Assembly: GCF_000346465.2 (NCBI RefSeq)
Contig: NC_034012.1
Span: 14,919,648 to 14,983,647, forward strand
DNA from: Prunus persica
Taxonomy: Eukaryota; Streptophyta; Magnoliopsida; Rosales; Rosaceae
Direction: 5' to 3'
DNA length: 64,000 bases
The notes under the pieces are model-generated. The model saw nothing but the letters and a program-made list of their open reading frames with translations. It was not told the origin of the DNA and did no database searches. A program made the translations under genes and the position numbers. This document shows, piece after piece, positions 48,776 to 59,720 of the stretch. The stretch's first letter is position 1, and every line of letters begins with the position of its first letter.

Positions 48776-50065
48776 GCCACCTAAGTTTGAACCGTTCGAA
48801 CTCCAATGTAACAAAAAAGAAAAAAAAGAAAAAGAAAAATCATTACAGATGAAGCCAGGAGAAGATAAATTGTGGAGATGAGAATTATTTGTAGTTTTGT
48901 TCTGGTGGCTGGCATGGCAGCATTTTAACTTGCTCTTTAAATGCATTTGTATTTGTATTTGTATAATAGGATGCAAAATTCCTTAAATACATAATTTGTC
49001 TTTTTGCTTGGTGGATTATGTAGCACCATGCACTCTTGCAGCCACGTTGTGGCCCAAAACTCCACTCCCTGAAGGCCCCTTCAAAGTACACAATTAATTT
49101 GTTTTAGCCATGCTCAGTCCAAGTTCAATTTCTTGCCCCAAAAAAAAAAAAAAATTAGTATTTTGGTAGTATTTTGCTCTTTCTTCTTAAGGACTTGTTT
49201 CATCTTAATCATTAATTTATATTTATTTATGAATATGTCATTCAGTATTTTGTTTTGGTATAATAACCATTTCAGCATGTCTGGTGCTCGACTTTTGAAT
49301 GCCCGGGACGAAAATTAAAATGTTCTCTGTAGATATTTGTTTGACATGAAAATAAAGTACTAAAATTTTCTTGTATATGCATTTTTCTGGCTTCAAAATA
49401 GTATGGATGTTGATGTGTAATATAGAATGTTTAATTGGAGCTTAAAGCCGTACACCAGAGCATGTTTGTATTGATAAGAAATATTTTGGGAGAAAAAAGA
49501 ATAAGAGGGAGACAATGTGTTGAAGAGAAATAAAAAAAGAAAAAGAAGGCGACCCCTTTTTTTGGTAGATTAGTGAGAAAAACGTGTTAGTGGCTTATGG
49601 AAAAGAGTGATTTTAAATGTACTACATTTAGTTATTTCGATTACGATTACATTCAACTTAATGTGGTTATTGTTTTTTAGCAGTTATTGTTTTTTAGCAA
49701 TTTTAGTCTTGTTGTCAGATCCAAATTCTTTCATTCCCTCCATTCAAACGGAGGATAAAAGAAGTGACCTATTTCAAAAGAAGGACAAAAAAAAAAAACT
49801 ATCAGTTTTATTCTATTTTAATTTTTACTGCGCTTACCGTGGCTCCAGTCCTGCCTCCTGTTAATGAAAAAAGATAGTAACAAGTCGCATATTCTTTTAT
49901 ATATCAGCAACAGTATCAAGCATAAGGTATAGTAATGGGTGCATTTGTTTGATTTAAACTCAGAAAGATCTGCAACTTTGCAAAGATAAAATACTACACC
50001 AGTTCGAGTTAACTAGAATTCACACAAACACACTCTCACTCAGTCACTCGGTCAATCAAACAGAG

Positions 50066-51421
50066 ATGCATGCTTTGTGGGTGTCTTTGAAGGACAACGT
50101 CAGGTGCAATGGGAACAAGGTGGCAGATGTAGTTGGCCGGGCATCTGAAATATGTAACAGAAGAAACAGCAGTTCAGGAAAGGCAAATTCTGGTGGTGAA
50201 ATTGTTCATGGCAAAGAGACTCCGGCCCGAGAATTGATGCACCGGGGAAGCTTCACACAAGCACAGCTATATGGTAAGTCTCATAGCTTTGCTCTGGTTT
50301 TGCTTTATATTACCAATGACAAAGATCTTTAAGGATTTTGAATTAAGTTTTCAGCAGTAAACTGCTGCATCATATCGTTGCAGCAGCAGCCATCTTCGAA
50401 GCGATAGGGAGAACTATAAATGGCGTAAATTCTTCCCTACTCCCTGCAAGAGTCCATAGAGTGAGGTTTTAGATGGAGACAGATGTTGTTTATAATTTTT
50501 CATGAAACCTCGTTAAACAAGATACAACGTAATCAAGTAGCTTTTCATCTCCATTTTTAAGCTCCACTTGTTAGACAACCACTAGACCCCATAAGCTTAA
50601 CGTGTTAGGTAACGACCAAAAATATATGACAAGCAAAGCAAACACCATTATCATATTTTACAGTGTTTGCTTTATTACTCTCTTCTTCTGGAATTATTCA
50701 TGTAGACTGGAGTGAAATCCTATATAGATACTAATACTATAAACCTAGGACTACCTTTCAATGCTTGGAATTACTGTTTCTTAAGGTACATGTCCTTCTT
50801 GTCTTAATTCTTTAATCAGAGCTAGACATTGGACACCCATCAAGGAATGTCATTGAGATGATTGTCCGAAGAGCAACGGCAAATCCATCAGAGCCATCAA
50901 ACAGGATTAAAAGGGTCCTGAGGGTGCAGAACTCCATATATACGCTTGAAAGGTTTGAGAAGTACAGAGAGATGGTAAAGAAGATGGCCAAACAGAGATA
51001 TATGAGGCATCCAAGAAGCACAGTAGATGGAAACGAGCTGTTGAGGTTCTATGGCACAACGGTAGCCTGCTGCAGTGGCAAGTCGAAGCGAGTCTCTGAG
51101 CTTTGTAAGGCTCCAAATTGTCAAGTTTGCAGGATAATTCAATCAAACTTTTACACAGAATATAGCTTGAGCAATGAGATTCAACTGAGTACAAGTAGCG
51201 AAAAATTCAGTGAAAACAGCATTATCATCACAAGGAGGAACAAGATAAAAAGGGCTGTAATAGTTTGCCGGACAATTGCAGGGAGCATGGTTAATATGAC
51301 AGACAAGGAATATGAAGAGTCTGATTCAATTGAAAGCCAAAAGCTGCTTTCCACTTCAGAATATTTGATAGTGAGGAATCCCTCTGCAGTACTTCCCTGT
51401 TTTGTCGTAGTTTTCACCTGA
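50066..51421 (+). CDS. PARP-like-domain protein of the plant 'C2H2-like zinc finger' family
   Basis: Two exons (50066-50273 and 50820-51421) join in phase to 269 residues. After a short basic start (MHALWVSLKDNV), exon 2 holds LDIGHPSRNVIEMIVRRA, IKRVLRVQNSIYTLERFEKYREMVK, GNELLRFYGTTVACCSG, LCKAPNCQVCRIIQSNF, AVIVCRTIAGSMVN and, at the end, EYLIVRNPSAVLPCFVVVF. This pattern resembles the C-terminal domain of a plant family annotated as C2H2-like zinc finger proteins, which has a PARP-catalytic-like fold. Whether it ADP-ribosylates anything is unknown, and the classic N-terminal zinc finger is not evident here. A broken second copy lies at 53060-56632. Confidence 0.65.
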
Positions 51422-51779
51422 TATGTATTTGCTTGTAAGTTGGAAGCACAGCTCTTATTTCCATCAGTAGGCATTATGTAGCACAGAACAGTATATCAAG
51501 TTTAGCTTACCAGATTTGTATTGAACTTCCATCGAGATTTTTAATTGGTTTTATCAGGGATTTTGATATTGAAGGTCTGAAGATGTATATGGAAAAAGTT
51601 CCATGTATTATTGATGAAGCATGATCTTCTAACATAGTAAAGCTGTCACTCTACAAAAGATATCTTATCCAACCAAGAAAAAGAAAACGAAAAAACAAGA
51701 ATACAAATGAGAGCTTACCAGAGGTTCCACCTCAGGGTTCCATATACAAGAACCAAAGACACAAATGTTCATGTGTTAT

Positions 51780-51900
51780 TTATTTATTTATATAATACAA
51801 GCGATATTTTAAACTACAAGGGGGAGGGTGGTTTTCTCAAGGTGTCATGGAGATTCGAACCTGAGTTCACTGGTCTGCAAGTGAAGGCCCTTTTCCACTG
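51780..51900 (-). mobile_element. SINE-like tRNA-derived repeat
   Basis: On the minus strand a GGTTCGAATCTCC B-box-like site is followed by CTTGTAGTTTAAAATATCGC and a (ATAA)n tail. The tail end ATCGCTTGTAT is shared with the repeat at 52733. It sits next to the GRAS scrap. Confidence 0.5.
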
Positions 51901-51902
51901 TA

Positions 51903-51993
51903 GATAAGGTGAAAAACCAGCCATAATTAAAAATAAAAAATAAAAAATTTGCGGCTCAGTGTCTGAGTGAACCGGGGAAGGATAGGGGCTGTG
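51903..51993 (-). pseudogene. GRAS gene scrap in duplication unit 1
   Basis: Two short blocks survive on the minus strand: one encodes TAPILPRFTQTLS, matching TAPFLPRFAETLS of the intact GRAS protein, and the other encodes IMAGFSPYL, matching IMAGFSPYPL. About 160 bases between them in the intact gene are replaced by an A/T-rich joint. The 3' flank (51720-51780) also matches the intact gene's 3' end. The rest of the gene is gone. Confidence 0.7.
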
Positions 51994-52732
51994 AAGCACC
52001 TTGCAGCAGCTTGTTTTGGAGCTAAAAATTTGCAGCTACTTGTTTACAAGCCTGTGAAGCAACTTGGTAATCTAATTACCACACAGAAATAGGTTTTGAA
52101 TATCCTCATATACATGCAGCTGCATAGAAACAATCAATTGAGGAAGCAATTTACAAATTAAAAGGCTATCTATGAGTCACACGGATCAAATCAAAGTGTC
52201 CCTTTAGGTCAATTATATGGACCCAACAAATATACAAAAGAACGAAATACAAACAGAGCAAAAATGTAAGAATTTACCAAAACTAGATGAAAGATCACTG
52301 CACAAGAAACCAGGAGATGGCTCTTGACAATTGAATTATTTTTGGCTTTGTAGTAAAAAAGGGACGTAGGGCAACCGGGTTTTTGGCTCCTTTCAAAGAT
52401 TGGCCGGCAGTATCCAGATTTGGTCTTTCATATAAGATACAACATTCCTTAATTCACACACTTGTCTTTTGCTTAGTGGACAATGGACAATGTATCAGCA
52501 TGCCGCCACGTTTGTGGCCTAAAACTCCACTGCTATATTTCATTAGTGCAAGTTAATTTTCAAGCAAAACAAGACACAATGCCGTTTGGATTCCAAGATC
52601 TTGCTTTGGGAAAATAGTGTATTTTAAGAATTTAATAAAATACGGTGCGTAAGTGGACAAAAGAGGAGTGAGAAAATCAGTACTTATTATTATATTCAAT
52701 TTTATATTAAATAGAACAAAATAGGCTTTTCT

Positions 52733-52834
52733 GCAAGCGGCTTGTAATTCAAGTGGTTAAGAGTCTTTACCTTTGTGTGCAAGGTTTTAGCTTCAATTTT
52801 TCCCCCTCACCCGTTATCGCTTGTATAAAAAAAA
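52733..52834 (+). mobile_element. Short tRNA-derived SINE with 10-bp target duplication
   Basis: The body has an A-box-like TCAAGTGGTTAAGAG, a degenerate B box and the tail ATCGCTTGTATAAAAAAAA. It is flanked by AGGCTTTTCT at 52723-52732 and 52835-52844. The repeats are identical, so insertion is fairly recent. Confidence 0.65.
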
Positions 52835-53448
52835 AGGCTTTTCTTGTTTTTTTTTCTCTTTCTCAAAATTGATTCAGGTCCGCAGTTATCAGTATGCGTA
52901 TAAAATATAAATGTGACTAACAATAACAGGATGGTACAAGGTATAATTATGGGTTATTTTGTTCGTATTAGAACTTAAAAAATCTGCAACTGGGCAAGGA
53001 TAAAATAGTGCAACACTCTCTCGCTCAGCAACGCTCTCTCGCTCAGTTACACAGAAATAATGCATGCAATGTGGGTATCGTTGAAGGAGAATGCGAAGTG
53101 TACTGGGAACAAGGTGGCAGATTGGCCGGCCAGCTGAAAGATCTAACAAAAGAAGCAAAACACTACTTTAGGGAAGGCAAAATTTGATAGTAAACCTCCT
53201 GCACTACTTGTTCATGGCAGAGAGATTCCGACTCGGTAACCGGCATACCAGAGAAGCTACGCATCACAGCGATATAGTAAATAAATGTTTTGCTCTCATT
53301 TTGATTTATATGTATGTAGGCTTTTTATCACAAATGGACCTTCACGTTTACGAAATTATCACGAATGGTCCTTGAGGTTTTTTTTTGACACTAATAGTCC
53401 TTAACATTTGCGCTTTTTATCACAAATGGTCCCTGCCGTTATAAATTC

Positions 53449-54324
53449 TAGGGGTGGTTGCGGTTTGGTTACCGTGATTTTTTGGCCAAACCGCAAACCG
53501 ACCGACTATTTGGGGTTTGGTGTTTTTTGAAATAGTAAACCGACCGCATTTTGCGGTAAACCGTATTGCAGTAAAACCACAATTTCGGTTGGTTACCATG
53601 AATTAACGGTTTAAACCGATTGACATATTTTGCGCCTAAATTATACAATTTTAAGTCTTTTAAGTTGGGTCTGTTTGTGTCATAAAAATCTAATCTTCCA
53701 TACTTTTGAAACCTAGTTTTGAAGCTTCTTTTGAAGCCTTTTGAATCCAATCTTCCACAGAGTCAGTTAACGTTTTAGAAATAACTAAAGGGAAAGTCAT
53801 ACAGTCACATTGCTATATTCATCTCCAGTTACCCTGCGTGCCATGCTCATAGCCTATTTAAAGGTCTATAAAGGTTCCAATGGTTCTAAGCCCAAGCAGT
53901 GAGAATATTGGAATAAAATAAATAGACCAACACATATAACACACCAACACATTCTCAAATTGGAATAAAATAAATAGAACATAAAACACACCAACTTAGC
54001 CAAATTAATTATTAGCAAACAAATTTTAAAGGGTAAATAACATAATAATTATGTATTTATCAATTAGATTAGGTATGATCATAACCGTTAGATTAATCTA
54101 ACGGCTATCAATTAATTAAAAGTACATATTTTTATTATTAATTAAAAAATGTTTGTGGTTTGCGGTAACCGCAAACTTGGAATTTTCCAAACCGCCACCG
54201 CAATTGCACTTGCGGTGCGGTTCCTCAAACTGCAAATTGCGGTCAGTTTTCCCGCTTGTTCGGTTCAAATGTGATAATATCTCAGTTGGTTTATGCGGTT
54301 TTTGGGTGTAAAATGACACCCCTA
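53449..54324. mobile_element. Non-autonomous hAT element with 8-bp target duplication
   Basis: Termini are TAGGGGTGG and ACACCCCTA; ATAAATTC flanks both sides (53441-53448, 54325-54332). Subterminal CCAAACCGCAAACCG and GCGGTTTGG motifs recur near both ends. It inserted into the left arm of the MULE-like element. The interior is AT-rich and non-coding. Confidence 0.85.
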
Positions 54325-54662
54325 ATAAATTCTGTTAAGTGTGACGTGGAAGATAAGTAGAGCCCACCTGTCCAATTACATTGTGACATGTGGATAAAAA
54401 ATAATTAAATAAATTTTTAATGAAAATTCAATATTTTTTTTTTCTGCAACTTTTCATCCCCCTTCCATACTCTCTCTCTCCTCCTCTGCCCTCGCTCTCC
54501 ACCCTTTGCTCTCCATCTCTTCTCCCTATCTCCTTCTCCCTCTGTTTTTTTCTTTCCCACTGCCACCTGCAAGAAAAATATGAGATATACAGTTGCTCTC
54601 CACCCTTTGCTCTCCATCTCTTCTCGCAACCCGCAACCCATCTCCATCGCATCTCTTCTTGT

Positions 54663-55084
54663 GTGCAAGGCCAGCGCTCAATGCTACATTGCCAAAGGAA
54701 CAAGTTAATCTTGCAGATTGGGCAATACATTGTCGAAAAAAGGGAATTCTCGACGAAATTATTGATCCACATCTTAAGGCAGGACCCCCTATAAATCCTG
54801 AGTGTATGAACAAGTTTTCAGAGACAGCTGAGAAGTGCTTAGCTGATCATCGACTTGAACGTCCTTCAATGGGTGACGTGCTTTGGAACCTCGAGTTCGC
54901 ACTTCAACTGCATGAAAACCCTGATGGAGAAGCAGTTGTTGCTCAAGATAAAGCAAATGATGCTTATGCAATTCACAATTCCACATTGACCATCGAGGAA
55001 GAGAGCACTGCAAGTGAGGCTACTGTAGAAGACTTAAACACAAGTGCAGTTTTTTCACAAATAGTGAATCCAAGAGGAAGATGA
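54663..55084 (+). pseudogene. Captured 3' end of a CrRLK1L receptor-like kinase gene
   Basis: The frame encodes [21 protein letters not shown], then [34 protein letters not shown] and a Ser/Thr-rich tail ending SQIVNPRGR with a TGA at 55082-55084. This is the end of the kinase domain (subdomains X-XI) and C-terminus of the FERONIA/THESEUS/HERCULES family. The N-terminal malectin-like domains, membrane segment and catalytic loop are missing. No in-frame ATG precedes it within the inverted arm. The region after the stop looks like captured 3' UTR. Its place between the inverted arms shows capture by the transposon. Confidence 0.8.
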
Positions 55085-56906
55085 GACCAATCATGTAAAC
55101 TATGCCTCGGTCACCTCTTTTTCTATATTGTTTTGTTTTCTGGCTAGGAATTTTCTTTTAGTAGGCTGTGTATTGATATCATGCCTCTTCAAATTTTTGT
55201 TTCTCACCTTGGTAGATACAAGAAGACAGAATGGAAACTTTTGCAGAAGTTTTTTGGGGCATGATCCCATCTCTCCACCTGGTAAATACCTATTTTTATT
55301 TATTTAAGGAATTTGTCGATTCTTGTTCAATTCTTGTTTTGGTTTCTGTATTTGAAGGAAAATAATGTGGCTTTCAAGTACCATGTGCCCTTAAATATGC
55401 CAATACCAATCAGATATGGGCAAAATGACAACACAGCTCATGTAAGCTTGTAAATTATAAAGTTGAAGACCAACTGTAAGAAGAGATTCGTTGGGCATGA
55501 GTTGCGGGTTGCGAGAAGAGATGGAGAGCGAAGGGTGGAGACCAACTGTATATCTTATATTTTTTTCTTGCAGGTGGCAGTGGGAAAGAAAAAAACAGAG
55601 GGAGAAGGAGAGGACAGGGAGGATATGGAGAGAGAAGGGTGGAGAGAGAGGGCAGAGGGGGATGAAAAGTTGCAGACAAAAAAATGGAATTTTCATTAAA
55701 AAAATTATTTAATTATTTTTATCCACATGTCACAATGTAATTGGACAGGTGGGCTCCACTTATCTTCCACATCACGCTTAATAGAATTTATAACGGTAAG
55801 GACCATTTGTGATAAAAAAACTCAAACTTTAAGGACTATTAGTGTTACAAAAAAACCTCATGGACTATTGGTGATAATTTCGTAAACGTGAAAGACCATT
55901 TGTGATAAAAAGCCTATGTATGCATTTCGGTACCATATTCAAATTTCTAAAGCTTTTGAAATTAGTTTTTAACACTAGTCAACTTCTGCATGCACTTAAG
56001 AAGGTTAAATTTTTGCAACCTTTCAAGTTATGGACATGCTGAAGTATTTCGAGGCCTTCAGCTACATATGACTGAAGTCCTATCTAGATTAGATAGCTAT
56101 ACACCTACGACTATGTATTTGCCAATGCTTGGAATTAGTGTCTAAGGTGACATTGGAAACCCGTCAGGGAACATCCTTGAGGTGACCGTCCAAGGAGCAG
56201 TTATGAATCCTTCAAAACCATCAAGTAGGATCAAAAGCGCTCTGCAGGTGAGGAACTCCATGGAAGCGGCTCGTACGTTGCAATGGAGAGTCGAAGCGAA
56301 TCTCTGAGCTTTGTAAGGGCCAGACTTGTCAAGTTTGCAGGATAATTCAATCAAACTTTGACACAGAATATAGACTGAAGAATGAGATTCAATTGAGTAC
56401 AAATAGCAAGGAATTCGGTGAAAGCACCATTACCATTACGAGGAGGAACAAGATAAAAAGGGCTGTAATAGTTTGCAGGACAATTGCAGGGAGCATGGTT
56501 AATATGACAGACAAGGAAACTGAAGAGTATGATTCAACTGGAAACCAAAACCTGGATTCTACCTCAGAATATTTGATAGTGAGGAAACCCTGTGCTGTGC
56601 TTCCCTGTTTTGTCATAGTTTTCACCTGATATGTTGCTTGTAAGCACAGCTCTTGTTTTCATCAGTAGGCATTATGTTGCACAAAACAGTATATCAAGTT
56701 TAGCTTACCAGATTTGTATTAGATTTGCATAAAAAAAATTAAAAAAATTAGTTTTATGGGGGATTTTAAGATTGGAGGTCTAAAGATGTTTAGTGAAAAG
56801 TTTATTACTGAGGAAGCATAATTTTACAACATTGTAAAGCTAATTTAGGAAGAGTTTTATCTCGGGGCTCCATAGGACCATGACACGCATATATTCATGT
56901 GTGCTT

Positions 56907-58523
56907 TTACCTCCATGCACAAGAGGCAACCAGTACTCGATTCATCCAACCAAGATATAAAGCTCCATCTCTCTCTTCAAGCGTATACTTTTCAGAATAA
57001 CTCTGCAGTAGAGTCTTGATAGTGCCATTTACTAAGGAGCTAAGTGGATAGGGTGAAAAGCCAGCCATAATAAATCTTGACTTCCACTTACTGAGAAGCT
57101 CGTAACGTTCTACCCTTTCCATCCCTTCACAAGCTATAATGTTAACAATTTCTCGTGCCAGACAATGCTGCTCAACATTGATCCGCTCCTTATGCTCCCT
57201 TGGTAGAGCCACATCAATTGAATCAAAGACAGCCCTGAAATAGCTCAATGTTTCAGCAAAACGGGGAAGGAAAGGGGCTGTATTGGTGTTCGATTCTTGC
57301 TCAACAAGAGTCACCACCTTGGGAGACAAGCTCTTAACCAGCCTCAACAGCCGGTCCCTATGATTTTGACAACTCACACTCTCATCTGGCATGTGGTGCA
57401 GCATGAAGGCAAAATTCACTGCAATTGCCTCTCCTGGTCGAACCTCAATGTTCTCAAGCTGAACCTCAGAAGCAGAAATTCCAGCTGCATGGAACTCAAA
57501 GGGTACCTTACATGACTCTGCAAGCCTTGACAACCTCTGTCCCACAAGACCAAGTCCCCCTCCCCGTGCATAAGCTGATGTGGAATCATCAATGCCCGTG
57601 ATCCTAATCTGTGGGGGTCCTCCAGGCCGAGCAGCTAAAGCCTGGATTAAAGTAATCCACTGGCTGCCTTGAGCTACCTGAAAATCAATTATATGAACTC
57701 TACTTTCATCCTTCATAGCTTCTGCAATCGCTCCATTGGCTGACATATACCCAAACTTGAAGTATGGGCAGATTTCATAAAGTATGTGCATGTATGAGAG
57801 GAGTTCCGCACTGGCAGGCTCTTTGCATCTTAGGGCTGCATAGATAGCACTTCCTGAAGAAGCCAACCTTGCAACAAGACCTTCCAACATGTAAGCTCCT
57901 AATCGTTGGATTGGCTCACCTGAAACTGACACCATCTGACGTAAGTTTGACATCAACAATTCAGTTGTTGACATATCACTATTTGCCAATGCCTTCGCAC
58001 AAGCGCAAAGGACCTCTTTCAAGTCACCTCTGGAGATCATCTCCATCATTTGTTCCCAGTTCTCTGCTTCTGATGAAAGCTGGTTAGGCCCAAGCTCATC
58101 TGTGATGGCATACATATCAAAGGCATCTAAATCATTTCCCAGCAAAACACTTTCCAGTTCCCTCATTTTGTGCCCCAAGTCATCCGTATCATTTGATAAG
58201 CACGACTGGTTGACAGGGGAGCCACAAGACTGGTAGTTCTGCAAATCTGGATGTGATGTTGGACTTCCATTTGCTGAGAAACCTATACTAGATGGAGAAC
58301 TGTGAACAGGGTGGTAAGTACTGGTTCCTGACGAAGATTCATGGGTGCAGTACTGCGCCAAGTGTTGAACTGAAAGCTGTGTTCCTTGTATAACCTCATC
58401 AGAGGATGCTTGGTGGTCAACACTGGGGATAGGAGGCCAAGAGTAGGACTCTGGTTCTTCCACAGGCTGTTCTCCACATCCGTGAGAAACATTTGGGATT
58501 ATATGTTTCTGTGATTCCTGCAT
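56907..58523 (-). CDS. GRAS transcription regulator, PAT1 subfamily
   Basis: A single coding exon of 538 residues starts at the ATG at 58523 (MQESQKHIIPN). I chose it over the upstream ATG at 58586 because a 3' splice acceptor (CAATCAG, 58543) lies between them. The N-terminus is Ser/Gln-rich; MRELESVLLGNDLD is a conserved PAT1-group motif. The GRAS domain (about 170-538) has LHRI-type repeats (LKEVLCACAKAL), VHIIDFQVAQGSQW, PFYRE-region FRAVFDSID, RVER and the SAW region ending VASCAWR. Arabidopsis PAT1-group members (PAT1, SCL13, SCL21, SCL5) act in phytochrome signalling and stress; which member is orthologous is not settled. GRAS proteins act in the nucleus, usually through partner DNA-binding proteins. 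Confidence 0.92.
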   Translation of the reverse strand: MQESQKHIIPNVSHGCGEQPVEEPESYSWPPIPSVDHQASSDEVIQGTQLSVQHLAQYCTHESSSGTSTYHPVHSSPSSIGFSANGSPTSHPDLQNYQSCGSPVNQSCLSNDTDDLGHKMRELESVLLGNDLDAFDMYAITDELGPNQLSSEAENWEQMMEMISRGDLKEVLCACAKALANSDMSTTELLMSNLRQMVSVSGEPIQRLGAYMLEGLVARLASSGSAIYAALRCKEPASAELLSYMHILYEICPYFKFGYMSANGAIAEAMKDESRVHIIDFQVAQGSQWITLIQALAARPGGPPQIRITGIDDSTSAYARGGGLGLVGQRLSRLAESCKVPFEFHAAGISASEVQLENIEVRPGEAIAVNFAFMLHHMPDESVSCQNHRDRLLRLVKSLSPKVVTLVEQESNTNTAPFLPRFAETLSYFRAVFDSIDVALPREHKERINVEQHCLAREIVNIIACEGMERVERYELLSKWKSRFIMAGFSPYPLSSLVNGTIKTLLQSYSEKYTLEERDGALYLGWMNRVLVASCAWR

Positions 58524-58541
58524 TTTCAGCCAATTCGTTTG

Positions 58542-59720
58542 ACTGATTGCAACCAACGTATATACTAATAAATTGTTATGGCACACAATTTCTCAAATTT
58601 AACTGAAAACTCTGTTGTCATATAGAGCGAACCTTGGCTACTTCAAATCATGCAGATGCATCATAATCATCTCAGAGAATTCAAAGAAAACTGTGCTTGG
58701 ATTTGGTGGTGTATTAAAGAGAGTACATGTTCTGCAGAGAAAGGTAACAAGACAACTAGTGTTATTAAGATGGAAAAAGAAAAGAATATTTTAACACTCG
58801 TAGTGAAAAATATTGAAGCAAAACCCATGTGAGATCATAGCAGCACATTCTACCTACATTTTGTGAACAAAATTTCTATCTGCGATACCAAGTATAGAAC
58901 TGCTTTCATACCACAAATATTCATCCTTTTCAAACAAGTAAAGTGGAAAAGGAGGAGAATCTTATAGATATCTCTTTTGATGATTCCAGCTCTTTATGAC
59001 TTTCTTCTCTGAATCGTGAGGGTACTTATCCCCTCTGAGTTGAAATTCGTTTTCTATTTTGAACAAAAAATCTAGACCTTGGAATTTAACTTTAGCATTC
59101 AAGATTTAGGAAACAGAGAAACTTTAAAACACACAACAAGGCTTTCACTTGGAATTCTGAAGCTATCAGCTGTCACCATATCTTAATTCGAACAAACAGA
59201 CAAGAAAAATTCACAACTCAAACGCCAAGCCACAAACCACCTTTTAAAAACCCATAAATTACTACCCCAGAACAAAAAAACCATGCTTTAAATAACTAAT
59301 TCAAAGCTACAAAATTTACCACCAAGTTATCCACAAAATGCATTCATCCGTACAAAATCTGAAGAAACATATGCAAGTGCAGCAAACATTATAGTAAAAA
59401 AATCCAACTTGAAGAACACAAAAAGATTGAAAATAAGACTCACAAGGAATTTGGTGAAAACCCAGTTGGGTTTTTGACATATGAATGGTATATGATTATT
59501 GCAGCCTTCAGCTTTCGTCTTCTCCTTTGCTTCTTCTGAGTTCATATGAAGATCCAAAGTTTGTTGGTTTTACAACATTGTCTCCTACCTAAAAAATATC
59601 TCACTCTTACAGGTACGGCAATGCTGCTTAATTCAAAACCTCAATCTTTCCATAAATTACTCTGCTGCCACTGACAACACTACATCAACGCCCAAAAAAA
59701 TTATTTTAATATTAGGAGAT
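58542..59720 (-). promoter_or_regulatory. 5' UTR intron, leader exon and promoter region of the GRAS gene
   Basis: On the minus strand a leader exon ending CAAATTCCTT meets a GTGAGTC donor at 59443, and the acceptor is at 58543, giving a 5' UTR intron of about 900 bases. Such an intron is common in PAT1-type genes. The leader exon start is not fixed. Confidence 0.5.

Larger units (their letters stand above)
48505..51995. repeat. Tandem duplication, unit 1
   Basis: It starts at AAAATTTGCAGCTACTTG and contains the PARP-like gene and a GRAS scrap. The same order recurs from about 52022 (AAAATTTGCAGCTACTTG) to the GRAS gene. Conserved blocks include GCCTGTGAAG..AACTTGGTAATC, the first exon, most of the second exon and the 3' flank. 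Confidence 0.8.
53318..55915. mobile_element. MULE-like element with long terminal inverted repeats (pack-MULE type)
   Basis: The ends AGGCTTTTTATCACAAATGG (53318) and CCATTTGTGATAAAAAGCCT (55915) pair, and the inverted similarity continues for some 480 bases per arm (through the CT-rich CATCCCCCTTCC-type stretch to about 54660 and 55480) when the nested hAT is ignored. Long inverted arms around a captured host gene fragment are typical of pack-MULEs. Flanks share ATGTATG (7-8 bases), not a clean 9-bp duplication, so the superfamily call is moderate. No transposase is present. Confidence 0.65.
53060..56632 (+). pseudogene. Second copy of the PARP-like gene, broken
   Basis: Exon 1 remains from the ATG at 53060 (MHAMWVSLKENAKCTGNKVAD) but a 5-bp deletion then shifts the frame to a stop. 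The intron holds the MULE-like element at 53318-55915. Exon 2 resumes near 56145 (GGAAACCCGTCAGG...); a deletion removes the ERFEKYREMV-to-ACCSG region. Its 3' part (NEIQLSTNSKEFGE to LPCFVIVFT, ending 56629) stays open and close to the intact copy. A full protein is not possible. Confidence 0.82.
51996..57290. repeat. Tandem duplication, unit 2 (minimum extent)
   Basis: Same order as unit 1, with the PARP-like copy broken by deletions and a MULE insertion and the GRAS gene intact. Homology with unit 1 is seen to about 57285 inside GRAS; the original duplication probably spanned more of that gene. Confidence 0.75.

Noticed and set aside
52733..52834. Functional tRNA gene
   Set aside because: The B box is degenerate, no cloverleaf forms, and it has an A-rich tail and target duplications, fitting a SINE instead.
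53469..53750. Minus-strand open frame of 93 codons
   Set aside because: It lies within the non-coding hAT element and resembles no transposase I can recognise.
54417..54813. Arg/Glu-rich minus-strand open frames
   Set aside because: They result from the CT-rich arm of the MULE-like element; no homology or start context supports a gene.
58524..58586. Upstream ATG adding 21 residues to the GRAS protein
   Set aside because: A splice acceptor lies between the two ATGs and the extra residues (LLVYTLVAIS) do not resemble PAT1-group starts.
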